Below, in pieces: positions 45,858 through 56,789 of a stretch of 64,000 bases of DNA. This DNA is from Loripinus fragilis. Taxonomy: Eukaryota > Mollusca > Bivalvia > Lucinida > Lucinidae. Both the position numbers and the translations under genes were made by a program. The DNA is taken from positions 98,642,368-98,706,367 of the forward strand of contig OZ026516.1 of NCBI GenBank assembly GCA_964019695.1. Direction: 5' to 3'. Each line of letters opens with the position of its first letter. Position 1 is the stretch's first letter. The notes beneath the pieces are model-generated. The model made no database searches. It was not told where the DNA came from and worked only from the letters and a program-made list of their open reading frames with translations.

Positions 45858-47212
45858 CCCCCCCTGAGTCCTACACTGGCATTGTGCAAGAATGCATACA
45901 GTGAAAGGGCAAACGACCGTCAGCTTTTTTGATAAGCTAATACTTGACTTACTTCTCCGATAGTGCTCTGATTGGTAATGTAGGCCCCAAAAGGAAGTAT
46001 GATTAGTCTGAGTTACATTATGGCGATGGCCACGACATTGTGTGATACACTACCGCCCGCGTATTTGTCCTGCGAATTCGCGTTTTATGTGCGCTTTCAA
46101 CGCGTTGTACGTGCGTTGAGTTTAAATAGCATATGAAACGCGAATCAACGTATTTCGAAACTCATGAATATTCATTAGCAGCCCTCCAACGCGTTTCAAC
46201 GATAAAATATGCGTTTCTTCCTTTAGCCATCAAATCGTTTTGTTACAACGCAGTGATGCGTAAACCAATCAAAACTTAGTTGACCTTGCTCAATGTTTAC
46301 ATTGTTATTGTTTAACTTCGGTTTGAATATTTCTGATAAGACTTGTCTTGCAAATCTCAATTCCCGTTTCCTTTCAGCTTTTACAGCTCGGTTTGAATTA
46401 AATATCTCACTCCATTCATTTATCAATATTTTGAGCCGACTATCACGACTTTTCAGCGGAAAAATAAATGGAGTTACCCAAAGCCAAAAAATGAATGTAT
46501 TACAGTTAAATCACATCGATCATCATCAGATATAGATCTATAATAAGTCTCTTTTAGTGCCCAATGTAAAATATTTTTCTTTAAACAACGACATGAAGCA
46601 GATGAATTAAAACATGTCGCACTGCATTCAATTTTGTTTCTGGGGATTCGCATCAAACCATATCGAACTTTAAGATTGGGTCAACTAAGATTAGATGCAA
46701 AATCTCCTTGTTGCATGAGTAAAATAATCGAACTCACTTGTTGACATTCTAACTATATAGATATCTCTCAAAAGAAATAAGAAAGCACTCCTAAGCAAAA
46801 GCAATTGCATGTGCCCAGGCTTCTACTGATCAGTCCTAAAATAAAAGTAGAACAGTATCCAGTTCCGCCACTCTAACCTGCTGATGAAGTAGGAACTGAC
46901 ACCGCTAAAACACCCTGTACCCCTGCCCAGTAGTGCTCAGGAGTTAGGTTTCAACCCCTATTAAACAGCTTGCACCCTTGGCCCAACAGTGCCCCAGAGG
47001 TAGGTTCCGACACCGCTTTAACAGCCTGCCAAACAGTGCTGGGGAAGTAGGTTCCGACACCGCTTAAACAGCCTGCAACCCTGCCCCACAGTGCCCGGGA
47101 GGTAGTTTCCAACACCACTTAAACAGCCTGCACCCCAGCTCCACAGTGCCCAGGAGGAAGGTTCAGACACTGCTTAACCAGCCTGCACCCCTGCAAACCA
47201 GTGACAGGACAT

Positions 47213-47598
47213 TCATCTCCCGCACTCTTATTCGGGAGTGTGAGATATCAATGAGATATCAGTCATTTTCACCATTAATGTTTTGTGCCTAGTCAAAAAG
47301 TGATCTCTTAATTTATAAAATGCATAATTGTGATGATATGTGATAACCTAGTTCACTGTGATAATCTTAATGTGATATTTGTGCCAGATCCATTCAAATT
47401 CATCTTAAATTATTCAAATTCATCTTAAATTATAAGTTTTAATAGCATCAAATATTTATTATTTTTTTTTTTATTTAAATTATTCCATATTTTAAAGTGC
47501 TAAATTAATGCGATATTTAATGTCCTATATGTTTTTAATTTGCTGTTGTATATGTATGTATGTGTTGATTTTACCAAATAAACATCAATAAATCAATC
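47213..47598 (+). mobile_element. LINE 3'-end-like insertion inside the minisatellite
   Basis: AT-rich sequence of about 385 bp interrupts one unit between CCAGTG and GGCAGGTAAC. It ends TTTTACCAAATAAACATCAATAAATCAATC, written here as TTTTACCAAATAAACATC plus AATAAATCAATC. A polyadenylation-like AATAAA and an AATC-type terminal repeat suit the 3' end of a CR1/RTE-like LINE. No target duplication is clear. Confidence 0.5.
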
Positions 47599-48427
47599 GG
47601 CAGGTAACTTCGAAAACCGCTTAAACAGCCTGCACCCCTGCAACAGAGTGCCTGGCAGGTTGGTTCGGACATCCCCTAAACAGCCTGCGACCCTTCAACA
47701 CAGTGCCCACCGGGTAGGTTCCGACACTACTTCAACAGCCTGCACCCCTGCAACACAGTGCCCACCTGGTAGGATCTGACCCCGCTTAAACAGCCTGAAC
47801 CGCTGCAGAGCAGTGCCCGGGAGGTAGGTTCTGACACCGCTTTAACAGCCTGCTCCCCTGCAACACAGTGCCCAGCAGGTAGGTTTGGACATCGCTTAAA
47901 CAGCCCGTGCTTGCAGGTAGGTTCGAACGCTACTTAAACAGCCTGCATCACTGTAACACACTGCCCTGCAGGAAGGCTCAGACATTGCTTAAATAGCCTG
48001 CACCACTGTAACACAGTGTCCAGCCGGTAGGTTCCACACTACTTAAACAGCCTGCACCACTGTAACACAGTGCCCGGCAGATAGGTTCAGACATCGCTTA
48101 TACAGCCTGCACCCCTGTAACACAGTGCCCGGAAGGTATGTTCTGACACCGCTTAAACAGTCTGCAACCCTGTAACACATTGCCTGGCAGGTAGGTTCTG
48201 ACACCGATTTAACAGCCTGCACCACTGCAAAACAGTGCCCGGCAGGTAGGTTCAAACACTACATAAACAGTCTGCACCCCAGCAACACAGTGCCCGGCAG
48301 GTAGGTTTTGGCACCGCTTAAACAGTCTGCAACCCTGTAACACAGTGCCCACCAGGTAGGTTCTGATACGGCTTTAACAGCCTGCACCACTGTAACACAG
48401 TGTCCGGCAGGTAGGTTTCGACACGGC

Positions 48428-49700
48428 CTAACAGTCTGCAACCCTGTAACACAGTGCCCGGTAGGTAGGTTCTGACACTTCTTTAACAGTCTGTACCACT
48501 GTAACACAGTGCCCGGCAGGTAGGCTCTGACACCAATTAAACAGTCTGTAACACTGTAACACAGTGCCCGGCAGGTAGGTTTTGGCAACGCTTAAACAGT
48601 CTGCAACCCTGTAACACAGTGCCCCCCAGGTAGGTTCTGATACCGCTTTAACAGCCTGCACCACTGTAGCACATAGCCCGGTAGGTAGGTTCCGACATGG
48701 CTTAACAGTCTGCAAACCTGTTACACAGTGCCTTGTAGGTAGGTTCTGACATTGCTTAAACAGTCTGTACCACTGCAACACAGTGCCCTGTAGGTAGGTT
48801 CGGACATTGCTTAAACAGCCTGCACCACTGTAAAACAGTGCACGGCAGGTAGGTACTGACACCGCTTAAACAGTCTGCACCATTGTAACACAGTGCCCGG
48901 TAGGTAGGTTCTGAAATTGCTTAAACAGTCTGCACCACTGTAACACAGTCCCAAGCAGGTTGGTTCAGACATTGCTTAAACAGCCTCCACTACTGTAACA
49001 CAGTGCCAAGCAGGTAGGTTCCGACACCACTTAAAAAGTCTGCACCACTGCAACACAGTGCCTAGCAGGTAGGTATGACACCGCTTAAACAGTCTGCACC
49101 ACTGTAACACAGTACCCAACAGGTAGGTTCCGACACCGCTTAAACAGTTTGCACCACTGTAGCACGGTGCCCGGCTGGTAAGATCTGACAACGCTTTAAC
49201 AGCCTGCACCACTGTAACACAGTGCCTGGTAGGTAGGTTCTGACAGCCTGCACCACTGTAACACAGTGCCCGGCAGGTAGGTTCTGACACCACTTAACAG
49301 CCTGCACCACTGTAATGCAATGCCCAGCAGGTAGGTTCTGACACCGCTTAAACAGCCTGCACCACTGTAACACAGTGCCCGGCAGGTAGGTTCTGACGTC
49401 GTATAACAGTCTGCACCACTGTAACACAGGGTCCGGTAGGTAGGTTCTGACACTGCCTAAACAGTCTGCAACCCTGTAACACAGTGCCCTGTAGCAATTT
49501 CTGACATTGCCTAAACAGTCTGCATCACTGCAACACAGTGCCAGGCTGGTAAGTTCTGACACCGCTTAAACAGCCTGCACCACTGTAATGCAGTGCCCGG
49601 CAGGTAGGTTCTGACGTCCCTTAAACAGTCTGCACCACTGTAACACAGGGTCTGGTAGTTAGGTTCTGATACTGCTTAAACAGTCTGCAACCCTGTAACA
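48428..49700. repeat. Higher-order block, first occurrence
   Basis: The unit-to-unit variant pattern here recurs 2841 bases later, at 51269-52540. Diagnostic variants include CCTCCACTACTGTAACACAG, GTAGGTATGACACCGC and the short unit GTTCTGACAGCCTGCACC. The shared variants show that the array grew by copying multi-unit blocks. Confidence 0.85.
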
Positions 49701-51268
49701 CAGTGCCCAGCAGGTAGGATCTGACATTGCTTAAACAGTCTGCATCACTGTAACACAGTGCCTGGCGGGTAGGTTCCGACATTGCTTAAACAGCCTGCAC
49801 CACTGTAACACAGTGCCCGGTAGGTAGGTTCTGACACCGCTAAAACAGCCTGCACTACTGTAACACAGTGCCCGGCAGGTAGGTTCTGACACCGCTTAAA
49901 CAGTCTGCACCACTGTAACACAGTGCCCAGCAGGTAGGTTCTAACACCACTTTAACAGCCTGCACCACTGTTACACAGTGCCCGGTAGGTAGGTTCTGAC
50001 ATTGCTTAAACAGCCTGCACCACTGTAACACAGTGCATGGTAGGTAGGTTCTGACATTGCTTAAACAGCCTGCACCACTGTTACACAGTGCCAGGTAGGT
50101 AGGTTCTGACACCGCTAAAACAGCCTGCACTACTGTAACACAGTGCCCGGCAGGTAGGTTCTGACACCAATTTAACAGCCTGCACCACTGTTACACAGTG
50201 CCCGGTAGGTAGGTTCTGACACCGCTTAAACAGTCTGCAACGCAGCAACATAGTGCCCGGCAGGTAGGTTTTGGTACCACTTAAACAGTCTACAACCCTG
50301 TTACACAGTGCCCGCCAGGTAGGTTCTGATACCGCTTTAACAGCCTGCACCACTGTAACACAGTGTCCGGCAGGTAGGTTATGACACGGCTTAACAGTCT
50401 GGAACCCTGGTACACAGTGCCCGGTAGGTAGGTTCTGACACTTCTTTAACAGTCTGTACCACTGCAACACAGTGCCCGGTAGGTAGGTTCTGACATTGCT
50501 TAAACAGCCTGCACCACTGTAACACAGTGCCCGGCAGGTAGGCTCTGACACCAATTGAACAGTCTGCAACCCTGTAACACAGTGCCCTGTAGGTAGGTTC
50601 TGACATTGCTTAAACAGTCTGTACCACTGCAACACAGTGCCCTGTAGGTAGGTTCTGACATTGCTTAAACAGCCTGCACCACTGTAACACAGTGCCCGGC
50701 AGGTAGGTACTGACACTGCTTAAACAGTCTGCACAACTGTAACACAGTGCCAGGTATGTAGATTCTGAAATTGCTTAAACAGTCTGCACCACTGTAACAC
50801 AGTGCCTGGCAGGTAGGTTCCGACATTGCTTAAAGAGCCTGCACCACTGTAACACAGTGCCCGGTAGGTAGGTTCCAACATCGTTGAAGCAGTCTGTACC
50901 ACTGTAACACAGTGCCCGGCAGGTAGGGTCTATCAGCGCTTTAACAGCCTGCACCACTGTAACACAGGGCCAGGTACGTATTTTCTGACATCGCTTAACC
51001 AGCCTGCACCCCTGGAACACAGTCCCTGGCAGGTTGGTTCCGACATTGCTTAAACAGCCTGCACTACTGTAACACAGTGCCAAGAAGGTAGGTTCCGACA
51101 CCGCTTAAACAGTCTGCACCACTGTAACACAGTGCCCAGCAGGTAGGTATGACACCGCTTAAACAGTCTGCACCACTGTAACACAGTGTCCAGCAGGTAG
51201 GTTCCGACACCACTTAAACAGTTTGCACCACTGTAGCACAGTGCCCGGCTGGTAGGTTATGACACCGC

Positions 51269-52540
51269 TTAAACAGCCTGCACCACTGTACCACTAGCCC
51301 GGTATGTAGGTTCTGACACTACTTTAATAGTCTGCACCACTGCAACACAGTGCCCGGTAGGTAGGTTCTGACATTGCTTAATCAGTCTGTACCACTGTAA
51401 CACAGTGCCCGGCAGGTAGGTTTTGGCACCGCTTAAACAGTCTGCAACCCTGTTACACAGTGCCCCCCAGGTAGGTTCTGATACCCCTTTAACAGCCTGC
51501 ACCACTGTAGCACATAGCCCGGCAGGTAGGTTCCGACATGGCTTAACAGTCTGCAACCCTGTTACACAGTGCCCTGTAGGTAGGTTCTGACATTGCTTAA
51601 ACAGTCTGTACCACTGCAACACAGTGCCATGTAGGTAGGTTCGGACATTGCTTAAACAGCCTGCACCACTGTAACACAGTGCACGGCAGGTAGGTACTGA
51701 CACCGCTCAAACAGTCTGCACCATTGTAACACAGTGCCCGGTAGGTAGGTTTTGAAATTGCTTAAACAGTCTGCACCACTGTAACACAGTCCCCGGCAGG
51801 TTGGTTCAGACATTGCTTAAACAGCCTCCACTACTGTAACACAGTGCCAAGCAGGTAGGTTCCGACACCACTTAAACAGTCTGCACCACTGCAACACAGT
51901 GCCTAGCAGGTAGGTATGACACCGCTTAAACAGTCTGCACCACTGTAACACAGTACCCAACAGGTAGGTTCTGACACCGCTTAAACAGTATGCACCACTG
52001 TAGCACAGTGCCCGGCTGGTAAGATCTGACAACGCTTAAACAGCCTGCACCACTGTAACACAGTGCCTGGTAAGTAGGTTCTGACAGCCTGCACCACTGT
52101 AACACAGTGCCCGGCAGGTAGGTTCTGACACCACTTAACAGCCTGCACCACTGTAATGCAATGCCCAGCAGGTAGGTTCTGACAACGCTTAAACAGCCTG
52201 CACCACTGTAACACAGTGCCCGGCAGGTAGGTTCTGACGTCGTATAACAGTCTGCACCACTGTAACACAGGGTCTGGTAGGTAGGTTCTGACACTGCCTA
52301 AACAGTCTGCAACCCTGTAACACAGTGCCCTGTAGCTATTTCTGACATTGCTTAAACAGTCTGCATCACTGCAACACAGTGCCAGGCTGGTAGGTTCTGA
52401 CACCGCTTAAACAGCCTGCACCACTGTAATGCAGTGCCTGGCAGGTAGGTTCTGACGTCCCTTAAACAGTCTGCACCACTGTAACACAGGGTCTGGTAGG
52501 TAGGTTCTGACACTGCTTAAACAGTCTGCAACCCTGTAAC
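51269..52540. repeat. Higher-order block, second occurrence
   Basis: Matches 48428-49700 at a constant offset of 2841 bases. A sub-block around 52200-52850 recurs again 767 bases later (to about 53610), close to 14 units. A further relation at 987 bases links 50280-50716 to 51269-51703. Confidence 0.85.
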
Positions 52541-55082
52541 ACAGTGCCCAGCAGGTATGTTCTGACATTGCTTAAACAGTCTGCATCACTGTAACACAGT
52601 GCCTGGCGGGTAGGTTCTGACACCACTTAAACAGCCTGCACCACTGTAACACAATGCCCAGTAGGTAGGTTCTGACACTGCTTCTACAGTCTGCACCCCT
52701 GTAACACAGTGCCTGGTAGGTAGGTTCCGACATTGCTTAAAGAGCCTGCACCACTGTAACACAGGGCCCAGTAGGTAGGTTCTGACACTGCTTGAACAGC
52801 CTGCACCACTGTAACACAGGGCCAGGCAGGTAGGTTCCGACACCGCTTAAACAGTCTGCACCACTGTAACACAGTGCCCGGCAGGTAGGTTCTGACACCA
52901 CTTTACAGCCTGCACCAATGTAATGCAGTGCCCAGCAGGTAGGTTCTGACACCGCTTAAACAGCCTGCACCACTGTAACACAGTGCCCGGCAGGTAGGTT
53001 CTGACGTCATATAACAGTCTGCAACACTGTAACACAGGGTCCGGTAGGTAGGTTCTGACACTGCCTAAACAGTCTGCAACCCTGTAACACAGTGCCCTGT
53101 AGCTATTTCTGACATTGCCTAAACAGTCTGCATCACTGCAACACAGTGCCAGGCTGGTAGGTTCTGACACCGCTTAAACAGCCTGCACCACTGTAATGCA
53201 GTGCCCGGCAGGTAGGTTCTGACGTCCCTTAAACAGTCTGCACCACTGTAACATAGGGTCTGGTAGGTAGGTTCTGACACTGCTTAAACAGTCTGCAACC
53301 CTGTAACACAGTGCCCAGCAGGTAGGATCTGACATTGCTTAAACAGTCTGCATCACTGTAACACGGTGCCTGGCGGGTAGGTTCTGACACCGCTTAAACA
53401 GCCTGCACCACTGTAACACAATGCCCGGTAGGTAGGTTCTGACACCGCTTCTACAGTCTGCACCACTGTAACACAGTGCCTGGTAGGTAGGTTCCAACAT
53501 TGCTTAAAGAGCCTGCACCACTGTAACACAGGGCCCAGTAGGTAGGTTCTGACACTGCTCGAACAGCTTGCACCACTGTAACACAGGGCCAGGCAGGTAG
53601 GTTCCGACACCGCTTAAACAGTCTGCACCACTGTTACACAGTGCCTGGCAGGTAGGTTCTGACACTGATTAAACTGTCTGCAAACCTGTAACACTAGCCC
53701 GGTAGGTAGGTTCTGACACTAATTTAATAGTCTGCACCACTGCAACACAGTGCCCGGTAGGTAGGTTTTGACATTGTTTAAACAGCCTGCACCACTGTAA
53801 CACAGTGCCGGGCAGGTAGATTCTGACACCGCTTAAACAGTCTGCACCACTGTAACACAGTGCCCGGCAGTAGGTTCAGACATCGCTTAAACAGTCTGCA
53901 ACCCTGTAACACAGTGCCCGGGAGGTAGGTTCTGACACTACTTTAACAGTCTGTTCCACTGCAACACAGTGCTCGGTAGGTAGGTTCTGACATTGCTTAA
54001 ACAGCCTGCACCACTGTAACACAGTGCCCTGTAGGTAGGTTCTGACACCGCTTAAACAGTATGCACCACTGTAACACAGTGCCCAGCAGGTAGGTTCTGA
54101 CATTGCTTTAACAGCCTGCACCACTGCAACACAGTGCCCACCAGGTAGGTTCTGACACCACTTAAACAGTCTGCATCACTGTAACACAGTGCCCGGCAGG
54201 TTGGTTCTGCCACAGCTTAAACAGTCTGCACCACTGTAACACAGTGCCCGGCAGGTAGGTTTTGACATTGCTTAAATAGTCTACACCACTGTAACACAGT
54301 GCCCGGCGGGTAGGTTCTGACATTGCTTAAACAGTAACACAACACAGTGACATTGCTTAAATAGTCTACACCACTGTAACACAGTGCCCGGCAGGTAGGT
54401 TCTGACATTGCTTAAACAGTCTGCACCATTGTAACACAGTGCCCGGCAGGTAGGTTCTGACACGGCTATAACAGTCTGCAGCCCTGTAACACAGTGCTCG
54501 GCAGGTTGGTTCTGACATTGCTTAAACAGTCTACACCACTGTAACACAGTGCCCAGCAGATAGATTCTGACATTGCTTATACAGTCTGCACCATTGTAAC
54601 ACAGTGCCTGGCAGGTAGGTTCTGACACCACTTAAACAGCCTGCAACCCTGCAACACAGTGCCCGGCAGGTAGGTTCTGACTATGCTTAAACAGCCTGCA
54701 CCACTGTAACACAGTGCCCGGCAGGTAGGTTCTGACACTACTTAAACAGCCTGCACCACTGCAACACAGTGCCCAGCAGGTAGGTTCGGACATTGCTGAA
54801 ACAGTCTGCACCCTTGCAACATAATGCCCGGCAGGTAGACTCCCACATTGCTTAAACAGTCTGCACCCCTGCAACATAGTGCCCGGCAGGTAGGTTCAGA
54901 CACTACTTAAACAGCCTGCATCACTGTAACACAGTGCCCGGCAGGTAGGTTCTGACACTGCTTATACAGCCTGCACCCCTGTAACACAGTGCCCGGCATG
55001 TAGGTTCTGACATTGCTAAAACAGCCTGCACCCCCTCAACACAGTGCCGGGCAGGTAGGTTCTGACACAGTTTAAACAGCCC

Positions 55083-55127
55083 TCTTTCTCTTTCCCTCTC
55101 TCTCTATCTCTCTCTCTCTCTCTCTCC
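55083..55127. repeat. CT microsatellite at the array/right arm junction
   Basis: A (CT)n-rich tract directly after the last minisatellite unit. Copy A has a shorter TCTCTTTCTCTCTCTGG at the same junction (34346-34362), so the tract belongs to the element. Confidence 0.85.
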
Positions 55128-55559
55128 AAACACAGTGCCTCCTGTGAGGCTTGGACTGGGAGCCTATCTATCTGAAGATCTAAATTTAATAGAGCCAGTA
55201 AGAAGATATAGATCGATAAAGATTTCAAGCCAGTTATTTGATCAAAATGCAGCAGGTTCAGGTTCTAAAACCTGATCCCTAGGCCTGATAACAAAGATCC
55301 ACGGACCTGTTTGATATGGTTGGACTGAACACGATGAACTGGTCCACATAGTGGAATTGTAACCGATGTTAAACAAATGCAATGGGATGTGAAGTCAGCT
55401 GACATGAAATATCTTGCAACGATGGCCAAAAATGAGGGAGTGCCATTGACACAAAAACAAAAAAGAAACGATAAACAAAGCGTTTTGTGGGATAATGTTT
55501 TCGCTGTTGTCTTGGTTTCAATAATGAAATAATCATTGATTTACACGTAACAGATCTGG

Positions 55560-55811
55560 CAACACACTTGAACCTTTTTGATTGGCTGTTCAACCATGCG
55601 TTCAACGCGAATTGTACGTTGAACTGCGTTGTTAAACTTGCCGGTGATTGATTGGTTAACAGGTAACTGCGTTGCACTGCAGTTCAACGCGTATCAATAG
55701 TGGGCTTTGATTGGATTTTCGAAATTCGATTGGAAAACTAATGGGTTTTACGTGCGTTTTCAATGCGTTTTCAACGCGAATTCGATAAGGACAAATAGAT
55801 GGGCGGTAGTG
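55560..55811. promoter_or_regulatory. Subterminal CAACGCG-type motif array, copy B right end
   Basis: At least six TTCAACGCG or CGTTGAA variants on both strands (for example GCGTTCAACGCG, CAGTTCAACGCGTATC and GCGTTTTCAACGCG). They mirror the left end (46060-46260). Probable transposase-binding sites, inferred by analogy. Confidence 0.55.
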
Positions 55812-55813
55812 TA

Positions 55814-56472
55814 CCAGCAGGTAATATTGAGCGTTTTACTGCTTAATTATACCTTCAGAAGTAATTGTAGTGAGCAACATTTAACGTTATTGGTTTTATA
55901 TAAATTTTGGATTTCCCATTCAGAACTGCCCACCGTATGACTCACAGCCCTTCATGATTTGCGTGCTCATTTGGACATAAATTTGTTGAATCGAGTCACG
56001 AAAGTGTAACAATGCATTTATGCATCTGTTACACGTTATACAGTGCTTTAAGGACGTTTTATGGTTTTGGGCACACTTGCGATAGTACCAAAATAGTGTG
56101 TGTTTGATTCATACTATTTTAATTGTTTGGGATGCGGGTTGGGGCTTTTTTAAGTTTGAGGTCCGTGTATGATACAAATCTGGAAAAGTTGGTTTGGTAC
56201 TGTTTGTGAAGCTTAAGCGTGTTTTATGGTGTTTACTACAGAGGCGATTTCACTTTTACATTAGGAATATTTTTATATAAATCACCGTTGACTATCCGCT
56301 TTAATTTTGTTGCTACTGCAACTTAAAGTTTGACTAATGATGGAAATAGATGAGGTTGAAAATTTTTGCTGTCTCACTGGGGATATTTCCTTTTTTCCCC
56401 CATGAATTATGTTTTGAGAAGTCCTGTATGTTTATTTGAATTTGATTGGTTGCAAATGTGACATAAGATATA
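55814..56472. other. Unassigned sequence
   Basis: I see no gene, repeat or notable structure between the transposon end and the next MITE. Confidence 0.5.
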
Positions 56473-56711
56473 TGAGCCAGTGCATGAGATTTCCAACAAT
56501 TTGGTATGTGCGACCAGCAAAGCCTCAGACCAGCCTGCGCAAACGCGCAGTCTGATCAGAGGCTTTGCTAGTCGCTTGAGTATTCTATGATTGTTAAGCT
56601 ACTGACTGAACACCATTTGGAGTTTCTAAGCTTAAAAGTAGGCAGCAGAGGCTCATCCGAGTCTACACATGTCAAAATGTCAAATTGTTGGAAATCTCAT
56701 GCACTGGCTCA
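56473..56711. mobile_element. Hairpin MITE (GAGCC family), inverted copy
   Basis: The best-paired member. The left end TGAGCCAGTGCATGAGATTT and the right end AAATCTCATGCACTGGCTCA are exact complements. Its interior is the reverse complement of 44742-44979 (ACCAGCAAAGCCTCAGACCA, TTAAGCTACTGACTGAACAC). The flanks are ATA on both sides. Confidence 0.85.
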
Positions 56712-56789
56712 ATATTATTAAAATTCAAAGAAATCATCAGAGTGACAAAAAAAGACGAAAACTTTGCATATAGGTTTGGTGGCATTTGT

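Larger units (their letters stand above)
45116..46045. other. Unassigned sequence with C-rich tracts
   Basis: There is no recognisable gene. An open frame at 45433-45867 (144 codons) ends in proline runs that come only from CCCCAAACC and poly-C tracts. Near 45772 is CCGTATATACTCGC, resembling the terminal motif of some DNA transposons. The GC palindrome at 45842-45857 is listed separately. Confidence 0.45.
46870..55080 (+). repeat. 55-bp minisatellite array, copy B
   Basis: The unit runs from GGTAGGTTCTGACACCGCTT through AAACAGCCTGCACCACTGTA to ACACAGTGCCCGGCA. The spacing is 55 bases by direct counting (for example 49881, 49936, 49991). About 140 units are present after removing an insertion at about 47213-47598. 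All are in one orientation. The first units (46880-47900) and last units are most diverged and the centre is most uniform, as expected from amplification by unequal exchange. All three minus-strand frames lack stop codons in the consensus, which creates long but meaningless open frames. Confidence 0.95.
46048..55811. mobile_element. Minisatellite-carrying DNA transposon, copy B (9.8 kb)
   Basis: Terminal inverted repeats: the left reads CACTACCGCCCGCGTATTTG and the reverse complement of the right reads CACTACCGCCCATCTATTTG, followed on both sides by TCCT(T)..CGAATTCGCGTT. TA flanks both ends (46046-46047, 55812-55813). The left arm (46048-46870) and right arm (55080-55811) are collinear with the arms of copy A. 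The core is about 8 kb of a 55-bp minisatellite. No transposase is present. CACTA termini, TA flanks and subterminal motif arrays point to EnSpm/CACTA or a relative. The family name is inference. Confidence 0.92.

Noticed and set aside
45433..45867. A 144-codon open frame ending in proline runs
   Set aside because: The proline-rich end comes from CCCCAAACC and poly-C tracts, there is no recognisable domain, and the frame overlaps low-complexity DNA.
46223..46426. Open frame in the left arm of transposon copy B as a possible element protein
   Set aside because: The homologous segment of copy A (31900-32040) is not open in the same frame, so it is not conserved as coding.
50081..50716. A 211-codon open frame on the minus strand, and many similar ones across 48-55 kb
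   Set aside because: They arise because the 55-bp repeat lacks stop codons in three frames. They have no domain, change with unit variants, and sit inside a minisatellite.
46870..55080. CRISPR array
   Set aside because: The units are contiguous 55-mers without unique spacers, the sequence is eukaryotic, and no cas-like gene is nearby.
31658..55811. Helitron-type satellite carriers of the kind described in bivalves
   Set aside because: These copies have terminal inverted repeats and TA target duplications. Helitrons lack both and insert between A and T without duplication.
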